From IMG/VR virus record IMGVR_UViG_3300034103_001111, positions 1 to 45,141 of that record: a DNA stretch of 45,141 nucleotides; one strand, given 5' to 3'. Origin of the DNA: a virus. The translations under genes were made by a program, and so were the position numbers. Below the pieces are notes generated by a model. The model made no database searches. It had not been told where the DNA came from and saw nothing but the letters and a program-made list of their open reading frames with translations. This document shows, in pieces, positions 21,944 to 30,589 of this stretch (positions are counted from its first letter, which is position 1; every line of letters begins with the position of its first letter).

Positions 21944-22200
21944 TTCGCCACCTCCGCCACAATCGCCCGAGCCGCGGCCATCGCGTCGCGCGCGGCGTCC
22001 TGTTTGTCCGCGGAATCGCCGTGGGCGACCATGCGGCCGTCGTGGAGCACGCGCCATGACCAGACGTTGGCGCTGCACGGCAGGAAGGGCTCATCGGCCG
22101 GCGGCGGGAACATGAGCACTTCCGTGCGCGGGTTGGCGTCGATCGTGTGCCGGGCGTACGCGCCCCAGTTGGTTCGATACCACTTGCTCCAGTCGCTCAT
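21940..22200 (-). CDS. Small protein, unknown
   Basis: An 86-residue protein starting MSDWSKWYRTNWGAYARHT. 'VWSWRVLHDGRMVAHGDSADKQDAARDAMAAARAIV' resembles small phage proteins with a beta hairpin followed by a helix. The ATG at 22200 overlaps the upstream stop as ATGA. Function unknown. Confidence 0.7.
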   Translation of the reverse strand: MSDWSKWYRTNWGAYARHTIDANPRTEVLMFPPPADEPFLPCSANVWSWRVLHDGRMVAHGDSADKQDAARDAMAAARAIVAEVAK

Positions 22201-22442
22201 GCTGCCGCCTCGCCGCGGCGGCACTGCCGCAGGGCGGCGGCGAAGTGGTCATCGTTGGCCGACAACCACGCCCACAGGCGGCGCGAGTCGCCGGCCTGCG
22301 CCAGATCGGCGAGGCATTCTGCGTCATCGCCGCGAACGTGAGCGGTGGCGCCGTGCCAGAACCCGCCGCCGAGGAAGATCGCGAAAGCCTCGCGCGGGCT
22401 GTAAGACTCGATCCGGACGCTGCCGACTTGATGCGTGACCAT
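22197..22442 (-). CDS. First gene of the leftward operon, unknown
   Basis: An 81-residue protein starting MVTHQVGSVRIESYSPREAF. GGAG stands ten bases before the ATG at 22442, which is preferred to an earlier GTG at 22469. It is mostly helical in the second half. It is the first leftward gene after the divergent control region and should be expressed early. Confidence 0.7.
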   Translation of the reverse strand: MVTHQVGSVRIESYSPREAFAIFLGGGFWHGATAHVRGDDAECLADLAQAGDSRRLWAWLSANDDHFAAALRQCRRGEAAA

Positions 22443-22573
22443 GGCTCGCTCCACTGTTTGTGTCCGCACAGCATACCGCGCACCATGCCGCGCCGATCGT
22501 AACGCTTTGCAACTCGCAGCACGCGGCGCAGCGTGCCGTGTATAGTTGGCACACCATCACAAGGGAGGACGCG
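22443..22573. promoter_or_regulatory. Divergent early control region
   Basis: This gap separates the leftward (22442) and rightward (22574) gene sets. It holds the regulatory motif GTTGCAAAGCGTTAC on the minus strand (22499-22513). On the plus strand TATAGT (22541-22546) is a good -10 box without a good -35, suggesting activator dependence. On the minus strand TATGCT (complement of 22471-22476) is a possible -10. AAGGGAGG precedes the rightward ATG. Confidence 0.55.
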
Positions 22574-22804
22574 ATGCCGAAGTCATACCCCATCCGCGAC
22601 GGCGTGCCGATCCCGGCGCGTGCCGCGAGCATCTATCCATTCGACCAGTTGGAGGTCGGGCAGATGTTCGCACTTCCGGCCAAAGACGTCGTGGCAGTTC
22701 GGGCGGCCGCGCTGCGGTACGCCCACAAACACCCGGGCACGGCGTTTGCCGTGCGCCGGCTCAAGGGAATCGCGGCCGGCTACGGCTGCTGGAGGAAAAA
22801 GTAA
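22574..22804 (+). CDS. DUF7303-like small phage protein, first rightward gene
   Basis: A 76-residue protein (MPKSYPIRDGVPIPARAASI). The sequence YPFDQLEVGQMFALPAK followed by a basic helix (VRAAALRYAHKHPGTAFAVRRL) is a recurrent small phage protein at the head of early operons. Function is unknown. A GGGAGG ribosome-binding site lies seven bases before the ATG. It shares a TAATG junction with the exonuclease gene. Confidence 0.8.
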   Translation: MPKSYPIRDGVPIPARAASIYPFDQLEVGQMFALPAKDVVAVRAAALRYAHKHPGTAFAVRRLKGIAAGYGCWRKK

Positions 22805-23670
22805 TGAACCGCATCGTCCACGGCATGCCATTCGCCGACTACCTCGCCGAGCCCGGCGTCAGCAGCAGCGGCCTCCGCGCCTTTGCTCGCAGCCCGTGGC
22901 ACTACCGGCACCGCCAGCCGCCGGAGCAGACTCGGCCGATGCTGCGTGGCCAGCTGGCGCACGCGGCGATCCTTGAGCCCGACGCGCTGGCGGCTCGCTA
23001 CATCGTCGTCCCCGAGGATGCTCCGCGCCGGCCGACCGCCGCACAGTGGGCAGCCGCGAAGCCGAACGAATCAAGCCGCGCGGCGATGGAATGGTGGACG
23101 GCGTTCAACGCTGCCGCCGAGGGGCGCGAGATCATCACGGCGGCCGAGTGGGCCGCGGCTGCGGCGCAGCTGGCGGCCATCCGCGATAACCCGGCGCTCG
23201 CCGACATCCTGCGAGACGGCCAGTCTGAAGTGTCGCTGTTCTGGACGGACGCTGACACCGGCATCGAGTGCAAAGCGCGTATCGACTGGCTGTCGTCAGA
23301 TGGTCGCGTACTGGAGCTGAAGACCGCGGCGGATGAAAGCCCGGTCGGATTCGGCCGCGCCGCCGCACGCATGCGCTATGACCTTCAGCGCGCACACTAC
23401 CTCGCCGGCCTCGGAGCGTGCGGCATCGTTTCGGCTCAGTGGACTTGGGCCGCCGTCAGCAGCGAGGCGCCTGCGCTGGCCGTGGCGTATGACCTGACCG
23501 CAGAGCTTGAGATGCAATCCTTTGAGGATCATTCCGAGTTGCTCCAGAGCCTCGCGCAGTGCGAAGCCTCTGGCCATTGGCCGGCATATGGCTCGGGGAT
23601 CCTTGAACTCGACTTCCCGGCGTGGGCGAAGCGCTCCGGCGAAGTCGAAGTGTCGTTTGTGGAGTCGTGA
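22804..23670 (+). CDS. RecE-like exonuclease (PD-(D/E)XK)
   Basis: A 288-residue nuclease similar to the C-terminal part of RecE (exonuclease VIII). GQLAHAAIL (49-57) is the first nuclease motif, D161 and E171-x-K173 (DWLSS...LELKTA) bind metal, and QRAHYLAGL (195-203) is the helical motif. Such enzymes chew one strand of linear DNA to leave single strands for annealing. No classic RecT follows; the 211-residue protein downstream might fill that role. The ATG overlaps the upstream stop by one base. Confidence 0.9.
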   Translation: MNRIVHGMPFADYLAEPGVSSSGLRAFARSPWHYRHRQPPEQTRPMLRGQLAHAAILEPDALAARYIVVPEDAPRRPTAAQWAAAKPNESSRAAMEWWTAFNAAAEGREIITAAEWAAAAAQLAAIRDNPALADILRDGQSEVSLFWTDADTGIECKARIDWLSSDGRVLELKTAADESPVGFGRAAARMRYDLQRAHYLAGLGACGIVSAQWTWAAVSSEAPALAVAYDLTAELEMQSFEDHSELLQSLAQCEASGHWPAYGSGILELDFPAWAKRSGEVEVSFVES

Positions 23671-23672
23671 CA

Positions 23673-24308
23673 ATGGACGTTTCTAACCTGAGCTTTTCAA
23701 TCGTCCCGAAGTCGGATCAGCTCAACGCCGACCAGCTTGTCGGCGGATCGCTGGACATCACCGTTACCGAAGTGCGAATCAGCAGCGCCGCGGATCAGCC
23801 GGTGGTTGTGCACTTCGAGGGCGACGGCGGCCGCCCGTACAAGCCGTGCAAGACCATGCGCAAGGTACTGATTCTCGCGTGGGGTCCGGACGGGCGCGCG
23901 TGGCGAGGCAAGTCCATGACGCTCTACCACGATTCCAGCGTACTGTTCGGCGGGCAGGCTGTCGGCGGCATCCGAATTAGCCACCTGTCGGACATCCCGC
24001 AGGACATCCGCGTATCGCTTGCCGCCACAAAGGGGAAAAAAGCGCTGCACACGATCGGCCGCATGCAATCGCGCGTGCCGAGCCTAGAGCCGTTGCGCGC
24101 GGAATGGCTGACGCTTTCAAGCGATGACCTGACCGCAAAGCTGGCAGAGATTCGCGACGCGCGGCCCGAGCTGAAAGCGCTGCTGCGCGAGGTTGCCGCC
24201 GCGCGCGGGATGAAATGGAACACCGAAGCTGGCGAGTTTCGGTGCAAAAAAACCGGCGAGCGCGTCGCCGGGGCCGATGAAGTCGAACAGCAGGAGAGTC
24301 AGGAATGA
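23673..24308 (+). CDS. Conserved phage protein linked to exonuclease and SSB
   Basis: A 211-residue protein ([20 protein letters not shown]). The segments '[30 protein letters not shown]', '[32 protein letters not shown]' and 'LAATKGKKA' are typical of a family regularly found between phage exonuclease and SSB genes. Its function is not established; a role in annealing or DNA binding is plausible. The C-terminus contains a small helical domain. It starts two bases after the exonuclease and overlaps ssb as ATGA. Confidence 0.82.
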   Translation: MDVSNLSFSIVPKSDQLNADQLVGGSLDITVTEVRISSAADQPVVVHFEGDGGRPYKPCKTMRKVLILAWGPDGRAWRGKSMTLYHDSSVLFGGQAVGGIRISHLSDIPQDIRVSLAATKGKKALHTIGRMQSRVPSLEPLRAEWLTLSSDDLTAKLAEIRDARPELKALLREVAAARGMKWNTEAGEFRCKKTGERVAGADEVEQQESQE

Positions 24309-24772
24309 GCAGAGGCGTAAACCGCGTAATCCTTGTGGGCAATTTGGGCGCCGATCCCGAGGTGAAGCACACCAGCGGCGGAACGGTCGTTACAACGCTC
24401 AAGGTGGCCACGAGCGAGAGCTGGACCGACAAGGCCACTGGCGAGAAGAAAGAGCGAACCGAGTGGCACCGGGTGAAGCTGTGGGGCAAGCTCGGGGAGA
24501 TCGCGGGCGAGTATCTGCGAAAGGGCAAGCAGGTCTATATCGAGGGGTCGATCCGGACCGAAAAGTATCAGGCCGCCGACGGGTCCGACCGCTACTCAAC
24601 CGACATCATCGCTTCGGAAATGCAAATGCTCGGCGGAAAGGATGGCGGCGGGCGCGATGCCGGGCCGCAGGATGCTCCGCCGCGGGCACGGCCGGTTGCG
24701 AGCGCTCGGCCTGCGTCTGCACCTACACCGCCGGCTGGTCCGCCGGACGACTGGGATTCCATCCCCTTCTGA
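24305..24772 (+). CDS. ssb: Single-stranded DNA-binding protein
   Basis: A 155-residue SSB with a standard OB fold (residues 1-108: [57 protein letters not shown]). A Pro/Ala-rich linker follows, then the acidic tip DDWDSIPF, which recruits host replication and repair proteins. It completes the exonuclease-annealing-SSB group. Confidence 0.96.
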   Translation: MSRGVNRVILVGNLGADPEVKHTSGGTVVTTLKVATSESWTDKATGEKKERTEWHRVKLWGKLGEIAGEYLRKGKQVYIEGSIRTEKYQAADGSDRYSTDIIASEMQMLGGKDGGGRDAGPQDAPPRARPVASARPASAPTPPAGPPDDWDSIPF

Positions 24773-24788
24773 CCACAAGGAAACCGAC

Positions 24789-25001
24789 ATGAGCACACCG
24801 ACCGTGCGCGCGATCGAAGCCGCGACCCGCGCCCACCCTTTCGCCGAGCTGATCGTGCACCGATCCGCGGGGCGCGCCGAGCTGCACCTTGACGGCGACT
24901 ACATCGCGGCCGGGATTGAGCCTTTCGTTTCGTGGCCGCTGACCGACGCGGAGGCCGAGGATCTTGTGACGCGCGGCTTCGCGGATCACGTCATCGCGTG
25001 A
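24789..25001 (+). CDS. Small acidic protein, unknown
   Basis: A 70-residue protein (MSTPTVRAIEAATRAHPFAE). AAGGAAA precedes the ATG. The beta-alpha pattern (AELHLDGDYIAAGIEPFVSWPLTDAEAEDL, condensed) suggests a small globular fold. Its stop codon TGA is the start of the regulatory motif at 24998-25012. Confidence 0.7.
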   Translation: MSTPTVRAIEAATRAHPFAELIVHRSAGRAELHLDGDYIAAGIEPFVSWPLTDAEAEDLVTRGFADHVIA

Positions 25002-25050
25002 CAATGCGTTGCGCTTTTGCGCTTGCTTTGTTGCGTGCGGAAGATAGGAT
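24998..25050 (+). promoter_or_regulatory. Rightward promoter with 15-bp regulatory motif, copy 3
   Basis: GTGACAATGCGTTGC (24998-25012) is identical to 25484-25498 and matches the other copies at 12 of 15 positions. Downstream TTGCTT (25023-25028) and TAGGAT (25045-25050) are 16 bases apart. The whole block GCTTGCWTTGTTGCG...TAGGATAG is shared with the promoter at 30614-30641, which supports both. Confidence 0.65.
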
Positions 25051-25079
25051 AGACACACACAGCAACCGGAAGAAAGAAC

Positions 25080-25487
25080 ATGGCGCGCGCACTCAAGATT
25101 GACGAATCGGTAACCACCTGCGATTGCTGCGGGAAAGTCAATCTCAAGCAAACGGTTTTAATGGAGCTTGACGACGGTGCGCGCGCCAACTACGGAACCA
25201 CCTGCGCCGCTCGCAATTCTGGAAAATCGCAGAAGGAAATCCGCGCCGAGATTGCTGCTAAGACATCTGTAGAAAAGTCCGCGATCGAATCGCGGGCGAT
25301 GACTGCTCGCGCAGAGTACCGCGCAAGTCAAGAATTCATCGCGCTCAGTTTTGCAGAAGCGTCTGCGCGCAAGCTTGGATTGATCGGACGATCGTTCAAA
25401 GACTTCTGCGCCATCGCACGCGAAGCTGACTATCGCGCAAGAAACGAAACGGCAGCGAAGCATTCTGTCCCGGCTTTCATGCTGTGA
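25080..25487 (+). CDS. Zinc-motif protein, unknown
   Basis: A 135-residue basic protein. An early CDCCGKVNLKQTV pair of cysteines and the later YGTTCAARNSGK could form a zinc site. The remainder is helical and charged. Similar small proteins with a C-x-x-CG start occur in phage early regions, with no known role. Expressed from the promoter at 25023-25050; AGAAAGAA precedes the ATG. Confidence 0.75.
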   Translation: MARALKIDESVTTCDCCGKVNLKQTVLMELDDGARANYGTTCAARNSGKSQKEIRAEIAAKTSVEKSAIESRAMTARAEYRASQEFIALSFAEASARKLGLIGRSFKDFCAIAREADYRARNETAAKHSVPAFML

Positions 25488-25537
25488 CAATGCGTTGCAC
25501 TTGATTGCTAGCGGTCGGCGACGGCCGCTGGCAAGAT
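25484..25537 (+). promoter_or_regulatory. 15-bp regulatory motif, copy 4, with weak promoter
   Basis: GTGACAATGCGTTGC (25484-25498) again overlaps an upstream stop codon. A possible -10 CAAGAT (25532-25537) has no well-placed -35. The inverted repeat AGCGGTC...CGGCCGCT around 25510-25530 may be another protein site. A CACACACC stretch follows, as after the promoter at 25023. Confidence 0.45.
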
Positions 25538-25568
25538 CGCTGCACACACCAACCAACAGGGGAACAAC

Positions 25569-25778
25569 ATGGCCACAGACATTCGAAACATGACGGCAGC
25601 AAAGGCGTACAGCGTGCGCGCCGACGAACTCTTTGACGTCCTGCGCGGGCTTGAGTCCGACGCGTCCGAAGCGCTGGTTGGCGCGCGCTTCGCCGACTGG
25701 TCCAACGTCGCGGACCTGAGCCGCGCTCTGGAGCTTGCCACGCAGCTTCGTAGCCTCTTGCGCGGGGAGCTGAAGTAA
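25569..25778 (+). CDS. Small helical protein before the helicase-methyltransferase gene
   Basis: A 69-residue helical protein (MATDIRNMTAAKAYSVRADE). AGGGGAA precedes the ATG. Its stop (TAA) shares one base with the next gene's ATG (TAATG), so the two are translationally linked. No family recognised. Confidence 0.75.
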   Translation: MATDIRNMTAAKAYSVRADELFDVLRGLESDASEALVGARFADWSNVADLSRALELATQLRSLLRGELK

Positions 25779-28327
25779 TGGACTACGAAGCCTTCATCAA
25801 GGCCAAGATCATCAGCGCGCCGCGTCTCGGATTCGACGTTGCGCCGGATCAGGTCAATCCGGCAATGAAGCCGCACTGCCGCGTCATCGTGCCGTGGCTG
25901 CTGTCAGGTGGTCGACGCGCGCTGTTCGCAGCATTCGGCCTGCACAAGTCCGTGATGCAACTGGAGGCCGTCAGGCTCGCGTCTGAGCATGTCGGCGGGC
26001 GCGGATTGATCGTTGTGCCGCTCGGCGTGCGTCAAGAGTTCATGCGGGACGCCGTGGAGCGCCTCGGCTGGGCAGAGCCGCCCAAGTTCATCAGGCGCCT
26101 CGACGAAGCCGGCCCCACCGGCGTCTACCTGACGAACTACGAGACCGTCCGCGACGGCAAGTTGGATCCGCGCGAGTTTCAGGCCGCGTCACTGGACGAA
26201 GCCAGCGTGCTACGCGGCTTCGGCGGGACAAAGACGTTCCGCGAGTTCATGGCGCTGTTTGCCGGCGACGATCGGCGCGACAAGGCGAACCGAGTCAAGT
26301 CCGAAGGCATCCGATTTCGGTTCGTCGCGACCGCAACGCCAAGCCCGAACGATTATATCGAGCTGCTGGCATACGCCGCATTCCTTGGGATTATGGACGT
26401 CCCTGCGGCGAAGACTAGATTCTTCAAGCGCAATTCGGAAAAGGCCGACACGCTGACAATCCTGCCGCACAAGGAGCAAGAGTTCTGGCTTTGGGTCGCA
26501 TCGTGGGCCATGTTCCTTCAGAAGCCATCCGACCTCGGCCCGGAGTTCAGCGACGACGGATACAAGCTGCCGCCGATTGACATTCGCTGGCACGAAGTCC
26601 GGTCTGACCACCTGAAAGCCGGCTTCGAGAAAGACGGACAGGGCAAGCTGTTTGCCAATCCGGCAATCAGCCTTCCGGACGCCGCTCGCGAAAAGCGCGA
26701 CAGTCTGCCGACGCGCATTCAGAAGCTGATGGAGTTGCGCGCCGAGGCGCCGGCCGATCATCGCATCATCTGGCATGACCTTGAGGCCGAGCGCGACGCA
26801 ATCGAGCGCGCCATCCCGACCGCGGTCAGCGTGTACGGATCGCAGGATTTGGAAGCCCGCGAGGCCGCGGTGCGCGCCTTCAGTGACGGCGAGATTCAGG
26901 AAATCGCGGCAAAGCCGGTGATGCTCGGCAGCGGCTGCAACCTTCAGCGGTTCTGCAATTGGGCGGTATTCCTCGGCATCGGCCACAAGTTTAACGATTT
27001 CATTCAGGCGATTCACCGCGTCCAGCGATTCGGGCAGACGATGCCTGTCCGGATTGACCTGATCTACACCGAGGCCGAGCGCGAGATACGCGCAAACCTT
27101 GAACGCAAATGGAAACAACACGAGAGCATGGTGCGCACAATGTCTGACCTGATCCAGAACTTCGGCCTAGCCCATGCGGACGCAGCCGCGAAACTCGCCC
27201 GATCGCTCGGCGTTGAACGCATCGAGGTTACCGGCCGCGACTATCGCTGCGTGAATAACGATTGCGTCAAGGAAACCGCGACGATGGAATCAGACAGCGT
27301 CGACTTGATCGTGACGTCGATTCCATTCTCGACTCAGTACGAATACAGCCCGAACTACAATGACTTCGGCCACACCGACGACAACGCGCACTTCTGGCGG
27401 CAGATGGATTACCTGATCCCGAATCTGCTGCGCGTCCTGCGCCCGGGCCGAGTCGCCGCTATCCACGTCAAGGACCGGATTCAGCCCGGCGGCATCAACG
27501 GCTTTGGATTCCAGACCGTTGAGCCATTCAGTGACGAATGTATCGCCGCATTCCGAAAGCACGGCTTCGCGTTTCTCGCACGGAAGACCATCGTCACAGA
27601 CGTTGTGCGCGAGAATAACCAGACGTACCGACTCGGCTGGTCTGAGCAATGCAAGGACGGATCACGCATGGGTGCCGGCATGCCCGAATACATGCTGATT
27701 TTCCGCAAGCCGCCGACCGATCGCAGCAACGGCTACGCGGATCTTCCGGTGGTCAAGGACAAGGCGCAATACACCCGCCCGCGCTGGCAATTCGACGCGC
27801 ACGGTTTCACTCGCAGCTCGGGCAATCGGCATCTCACGCCGCAGGAATTGGAAGGATTGGATCAAGCCGCGATCTATCAGGCATTCAAGAAACACAGCCT
27901 GACGCAGGTCTATGATTTCCGCCATGACGTGACCATCGCCGAATCCGTCGATAAAACTGGATGGCTGCCGACTACGTTCATGCTGTTGCAGCCGCAAAGC
28001 TGGCACCCGGACGTTTGGACCGACATCACCCGCATGCGCACGATGAATACCTTTCAGTCGCACAAGGGGAAAGAGCAGCACATCTGCCCGCTGCAATTCG
28101 ACATTGTCGATCGTTGCATTGAGCAATACAGCATGGCCGGTGAAACCGTGCTGGACCCGTTCGGCGGACTGATGACCGTGCCGTATTGCGCCGTCAAGCT
28201 TGGACGCAAGGGCGTCGGCGTCGAACTGAACCCGACATATTTCCTAGACGGCGTGACCTATTGCCAGTCCGCCGAGCGGGAAATGAGCATGCCAACCCTG
28301 TTTGATTTCATGAAGGAGAGTGCGTGA
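25778..28327 (+). CDS. SNF2-type helicase fused to DNA methyltransferase
   Basis: An 849-residue fusion. The N-terminal half shows SNF2/helicase motifs: a Walker A-like FGLHKS (53-58), motif II LDEAS (139-143), motif III TATPSP (185-190) and motif VI QAIHRVQRFGQ (410-420). The C-terminal half is an amino-methyltransferase: motif IV TSIPF (513-517, usually TSPPY) and motif I LDPFGG (792-797) in the order IV then I, as in beta-class N4/N6 enzymes. It probably modifies phage DNA against restriction, with the helicase part moving it along DNA. The Walker A has His where Gly is usual. Confidence 0.9.
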   Translation: MDYEAFIKAKIISAPRLGFDVAPDQVNPAMKPHCRVIVPWLLSGGRRALFAAFGLHKSVMQLEAVRLASEHVGGRGLIVVPLGVRQEFMRDAVERLGWAEPPKFIRRLDEAGPTGVYLTNYETVRDGKLDPREFQAASLDEASVLRGFGGTKTFREFMALFAGDDRRDKANRVKSEGIRFRFVATATPSPNDYIELLAYAAFLGIMDVPAAKTRFFKRNSEKADTLTILPHKEQEFWLWVASWAMFLQKPSDLGPEFSDDGYKLPPIDIRWHEVRSDHLKAGFEKDGQGKLFANPAISLPDAAREKRDSLPTRIQKLMELRAEAPADHRIIWHDLEAERDAIERAIPTAVSVYGSQDLEAREAAVRAFSDGEIQEIAAKPVMLGSGCNLQRFCNWAVFLGIGHKFNDFIQAIHRVQRFGQTMPVRIDLIYTEAEREIRANLERKWKQHESMVRTMSDLIQNFGLAHADAAAKLARSLGVERIEVTGRDYRCVNNDCVKETATMESDSVDLIVTSIPFSTQYEYSPNYNDFGHTDDNAHFWRQMDYLIPNLLRVLRPGRVAAIHVKDRIQPGGINGFGFQTVEPFSDECIAAFRKHGFAFLARKTIVTDVVRENNQTYRLGWSEQCKDGSRMGAGMPEYMLIFRKPPTDRSNGYADLPVVKDKAQYTRPRWQFDAHGFTRSSGNRHLTPQELEGLDQAAIYQAFKKHSLTQVYDFRHDVTIAESVDKTGWLPTTFMLLQPQSWHPDVWTDITRMRTMNTFQSHKGKEQHICPLQFDIVDRCIEQYSMAGETVLDPFGGLMTVPYCAVKLGRKGVGVELNPTYFLDGVTYCQSAEREMSMPTLFDFMKESA

Positions 28328-28509
28328 TGGAAGACGACCGACTGCACGACGCCGTAAGCGCCGACAACGTCCGCCGGCTGTTGGCCGGCATCCTGACCGA
28401 CCCGATGCCGGGGACGATGGCGGAGCAGGTCCACGAGGCGATTGGATTGCGCGCCGTCGATTTGCTGACGGCGGTGTTCCGCAGCACGAATGAGGGAATG
28501 CCGCGATGA
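28327..28509 (+). CDS. Small acidic protein, unknown
   Basis: A 60-residue protein (MEDDRLHDAVSADNVRRLLA), helical. AAGGAGAG precedes the ATG at 28327, which shares one base with the upstream stop (TGATG); a GTG three bases earlier is possible. It overlaps the next gene as ATGA. Confidence 0.7.
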   Translation: MEDDRLHDAVSADNVRRLLAGILTDPMPGTMAEQVHEAIGLRAVDLLTAVFRSTNEGMPR

Positions 28510-28829
28510 CCCGCGCCGGGATCGAACTCTCCGATCTTTGTTTTGCGGGCGCAGCCATGATTGTCGGCGCGCTCGGCGCAGCCGCAGTCATCAAGCCAGC
28601 CGCCGAAGCCTACGGCATGGGCATCAACGCGCAATGCCGTGACCAGCTGCTGGCTGCGGCTGCCGTTGAGCTTCACGGCCTGCACTGCCCGGGCGCTGCG
28701 GACTATGGCCACAGTGAAGCGTCCATCACGTTGTGCGCAATGGCCGGCGGGCGCACGCCGGAGCAGGTTGCGCGGCTGCCGATCTGCGAGGGCGCGGCGC
28801 CGGCACGGTTGACGGAGGGCGCCCAGTGA
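28506..28829 (+). CDS. Small membrane-anchored protein, unknown
   Basis: A 107-residue protein with a hydrophobic stretch at residues 11-31 (LCFAGAAMIVGALGAAAVI) and three later cysteines (C44, C61, C77). It may be a membrane-anchored or exported protein. Overlaps both neighbours by four bases. No family recognised. Confidence 0.7.
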   Translation: MTRAGIELSDLCFAGAAMIVGALGAAAVIKPAAEAYGMGINAQCRDQLLAAAAVELHGLHCPGAADYGHSEASITLCAMAGGRTPEQVARLPICEGAAPARLTEGAQ

Positions 28830-29419
28830 GGCCGAAGCTGTCACCCGAGGTCGTCGAAGCCATCCGCGCCGCGCTGGCGTCCGGTCTGAACTACAGCGCC
28901 GCCGCGGCAAAGGTTGGCGTATCGAAGCAAAGTGCCGGCCGCATCGCACAGCGTGACGGCGCCGCGAAGCAATGCCGCGACACGTCGCTGCGCCGGGCGA
29001 TCGGCCGGTACATGACCGAGAAGGGCGCCGGCCGTGACGCGGAGATCGGCCGCATGCTGGCCGAGGGCGCGACGAACCGCCACATCGCCGAGCACGTCGG
29101 GCTCGGTGAATCGTCCGTCAGCTACACCGTTACGCGCTGGACGCAGATATTCGACGATGAAGGGTCCGTGCCGGCCGACCACATCCCGATCGGCCGCGGG
29201 AAAGACCCGGCGCGGCTCGCGGAACGCGTGATGCTCGGGCTCGCGGACCTCGGCGCACTGGTGCTGATCTGTCGCGGCGGGCGTTTTGCCGCGGCTCCGC
29301 CCGGAAGCCGCGTAGCACGCACTGCGGAGCGCGCCAAGCCGTGCCCGATCGTCGGCACGTACGCAGAGGGCGCCGACCGCGCTGCGCTTGAGGACGACAT
29401 CAGGGAGGCGCTGCGATGA
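28826..29419 (+). CDS. HTH DNA-binding protein, paralogue 1
   Basis: A 197-residue protein with two helix-turn-helix units: residues 5-36 (EVVEAIRAALASG...AAAKVGVSKQSAGRI) and about 72-100 (ATNRHIAEHVGLGESSVSYTV). The C-terminal domain (GALVLICRGGRFAAAPPGSRVA...CPIVGTYAEG...LEDDIREAL) is shared with the next protein. The GTG start overlaps the upstream stop as GTGA. Probably a phage transcription regulator; the C-terminal domain is of unknown function. Confidence 0.78.
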   Translation: MRPKLSPEVVEAIRAALASGLNYSAAAAKVGVSKQSAGRIAQRDGAAKQCRDTSLRRAIGRYMTEKGAGRDAEIGRMLAEGATNRHIAEHVGLGESSVSYTVTRWTQIFDDEGSVPADHIPIGRGKDPARLAERVMLGLADLGALVLICRGGRFAAAPPGSRVARTAERAKPCPIVGTYAEGADRAALEDDIREALR

Positions 29420-30012
29420 AGAAACTCGGCAGACCATCCCCAAAAGCAGACCCGCGCGGCCCCGAGCTGATCCGCATCTATCGCGAGATAGGCAACGCCG
29501 AGCACGCAGCGCGCCGCGTCGGCATCTGCTACGCCAAGGCGTGCGACATCTTGCGAGCACACGGCGAGATGCGTCAGCGCGGCGTCGATTGGGTCCGGCA
29601 CGTCCCGGAGATTCGGCAGGCGCTGGCGTCCGGCGCCACGATTGCGGAGCTGGCGAAGCGCTACAACAGGTCGAAGGCGGCCGTATGGGAGGCGATCAGG
29701 AGGCATATCAAGGGGCCGGTGTCCGATCAATTCCGCGTCTGCGGACGTATCGGCGAGCCTGCCGCGATTGTGGCTAATCAGGTTGCCAGCTACGTCGAAG
29801 AGATCGGCGCGGCGACGCTGATTTGCAGTCGGCGCGGCATCATCGCTGCTGCGATCCCGGGGACGCGGATTGCATCTCAGGCCGCCGCAGAGGGCTGCGT
29901 CGTTGCGACCTACACAAGCGAGCCGCGCGACCCGCGACACCGGATGACGGGGCAGCAACTGCGCGACGCGATTGCTGAGGACTTGGCGCACGAACAGAGG
30001 GCAGCGGCATGA
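29416..30012 (+). CDS. HTH DNA-binding protein, paralogue 2
   Basis: A 198-residue protein with HTH-like segments near residues 25-50 (GNAEHAARRVGICYAKACDIL) and 72-98 (ATIAELAKRYNRSKAAVWEAI). The C-terminal part (GAATLICSRRGIIAAAIPGTRIA...GCVVATYTSE...LRDAIAEDL) parallels the same region of the preceding protein, so the pair probably arose by duplication. Overlaps both neighbours as ATGA. Confidence 0.78.
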   Translation: MKKLGRPSPKADPRGPELIRIYREIGNAEHAARRVGICYAKACDILRAHGEMRQRGVDWVRHVPEIRQALASGATIAELAKRYNRSKAAVWEAIRRHIKGPVSDQFRVCGRIGEPAAIVANQVASYVEEIGAATLICSRRGIIAAAIPGTRIASQAAAEGCVVATYTSEPRDPRHRMTGQQLRDAIAEDLAHEQRAAA

Positions 30013-30215
30013 GCGGAATCCGCAGGCTGTGCAAGCTTTACGGCGCAATCGAGATCCGCCGCGAGGGCGCCGGACCGGTCCGCTACGTGTGGGACTACGT
30101 CGCCGGCGAAGCCGTCCATGAGTCGGAGATGCCAGAGGGTGGCGAGCGCTGGCAAGCCAGCGAGCGCGCCAAGTGGATGGCGCTCAGGGAGGCGAACGAT
30201 GCCCGCGCACGGTAG
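30009..30215 (+). CDS. Small basic protein, unknown
   Basis: A 68-residue protein (MSGIRRLCKLYGAIEIRREG). A beta-rich first half (VRYVWDYVAGEAV) and a basic helical end suggest a small DNA- or protein-binding module. It overlaps the next gene by 17 bases. No family recognised. Confidence 0.7.
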   Translation: MSGIRRLCKLYGAIEIRREGAGPVRYVWDYVAGEAVHESEMPEGGERWQASERAKWMALREANDARAR

Positions 30216-30588
30216 GCCGCCCGACAAGTACGCGAAGCGGCGCCGTCTGGAGCTGGCCGCGCGGCGACTGGCGGCGAGGCATGCGCCGGCGCCGGAAACG
30301 CAGCCAGAGCCCGCGCAGGAGCCTGTAAAGCGGCCGCGAAACCGAACGCACACGCTACGGATCCGCGCATCCCAAGCGATCCTTGAAGTGATCGACGAAC
30401 TCGGCGCGATGAACCCGCTGATCCGCAGAAGCGATCTATGGACGCTACAGCAGGACATCGAGTTGCTCAGTCTGGTGGCCGAGGGACTGACCATGCCGGA
30501 GGTGGCGGAGCGGCTGAAGCCGATTCGCGATGTCAGCCCGAGGACGGCGGAGACTCGCCTTGCGCGGCTGATCCGGCTGTACGCGTGA
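30199..30588 (+). CDS. LuxR/sigma-like HTH protein, possible late regulator
   Basis: A 129-residue basic protein (MPAHGRPPDKYAKRRRLELA). The C-terminal 45 residues (LLSLVAEGLTMPEVAERLK...SPRTAETRLARLIRLY) read like a sigma region 4 or LuxR-type helix-turn-helix. It is the last gene of the main early operon, where lambdoid phages carry their late regulator Q, so a late activator role is possible but inferred from position. Confidence 0.65.
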   Translation: MPAHGRPPDKYAKRRRLELAARRLAARHAPAPETQPEPAQEPVKRPRNRTHTLRIRASQAILEVIDELGAMNPLIRRSDLWTLQQDIELLSLVAEGLTMPEVAERLKPIRDVSPRTAETRLARLIRLYA

Positions 30589-30589
30589 T

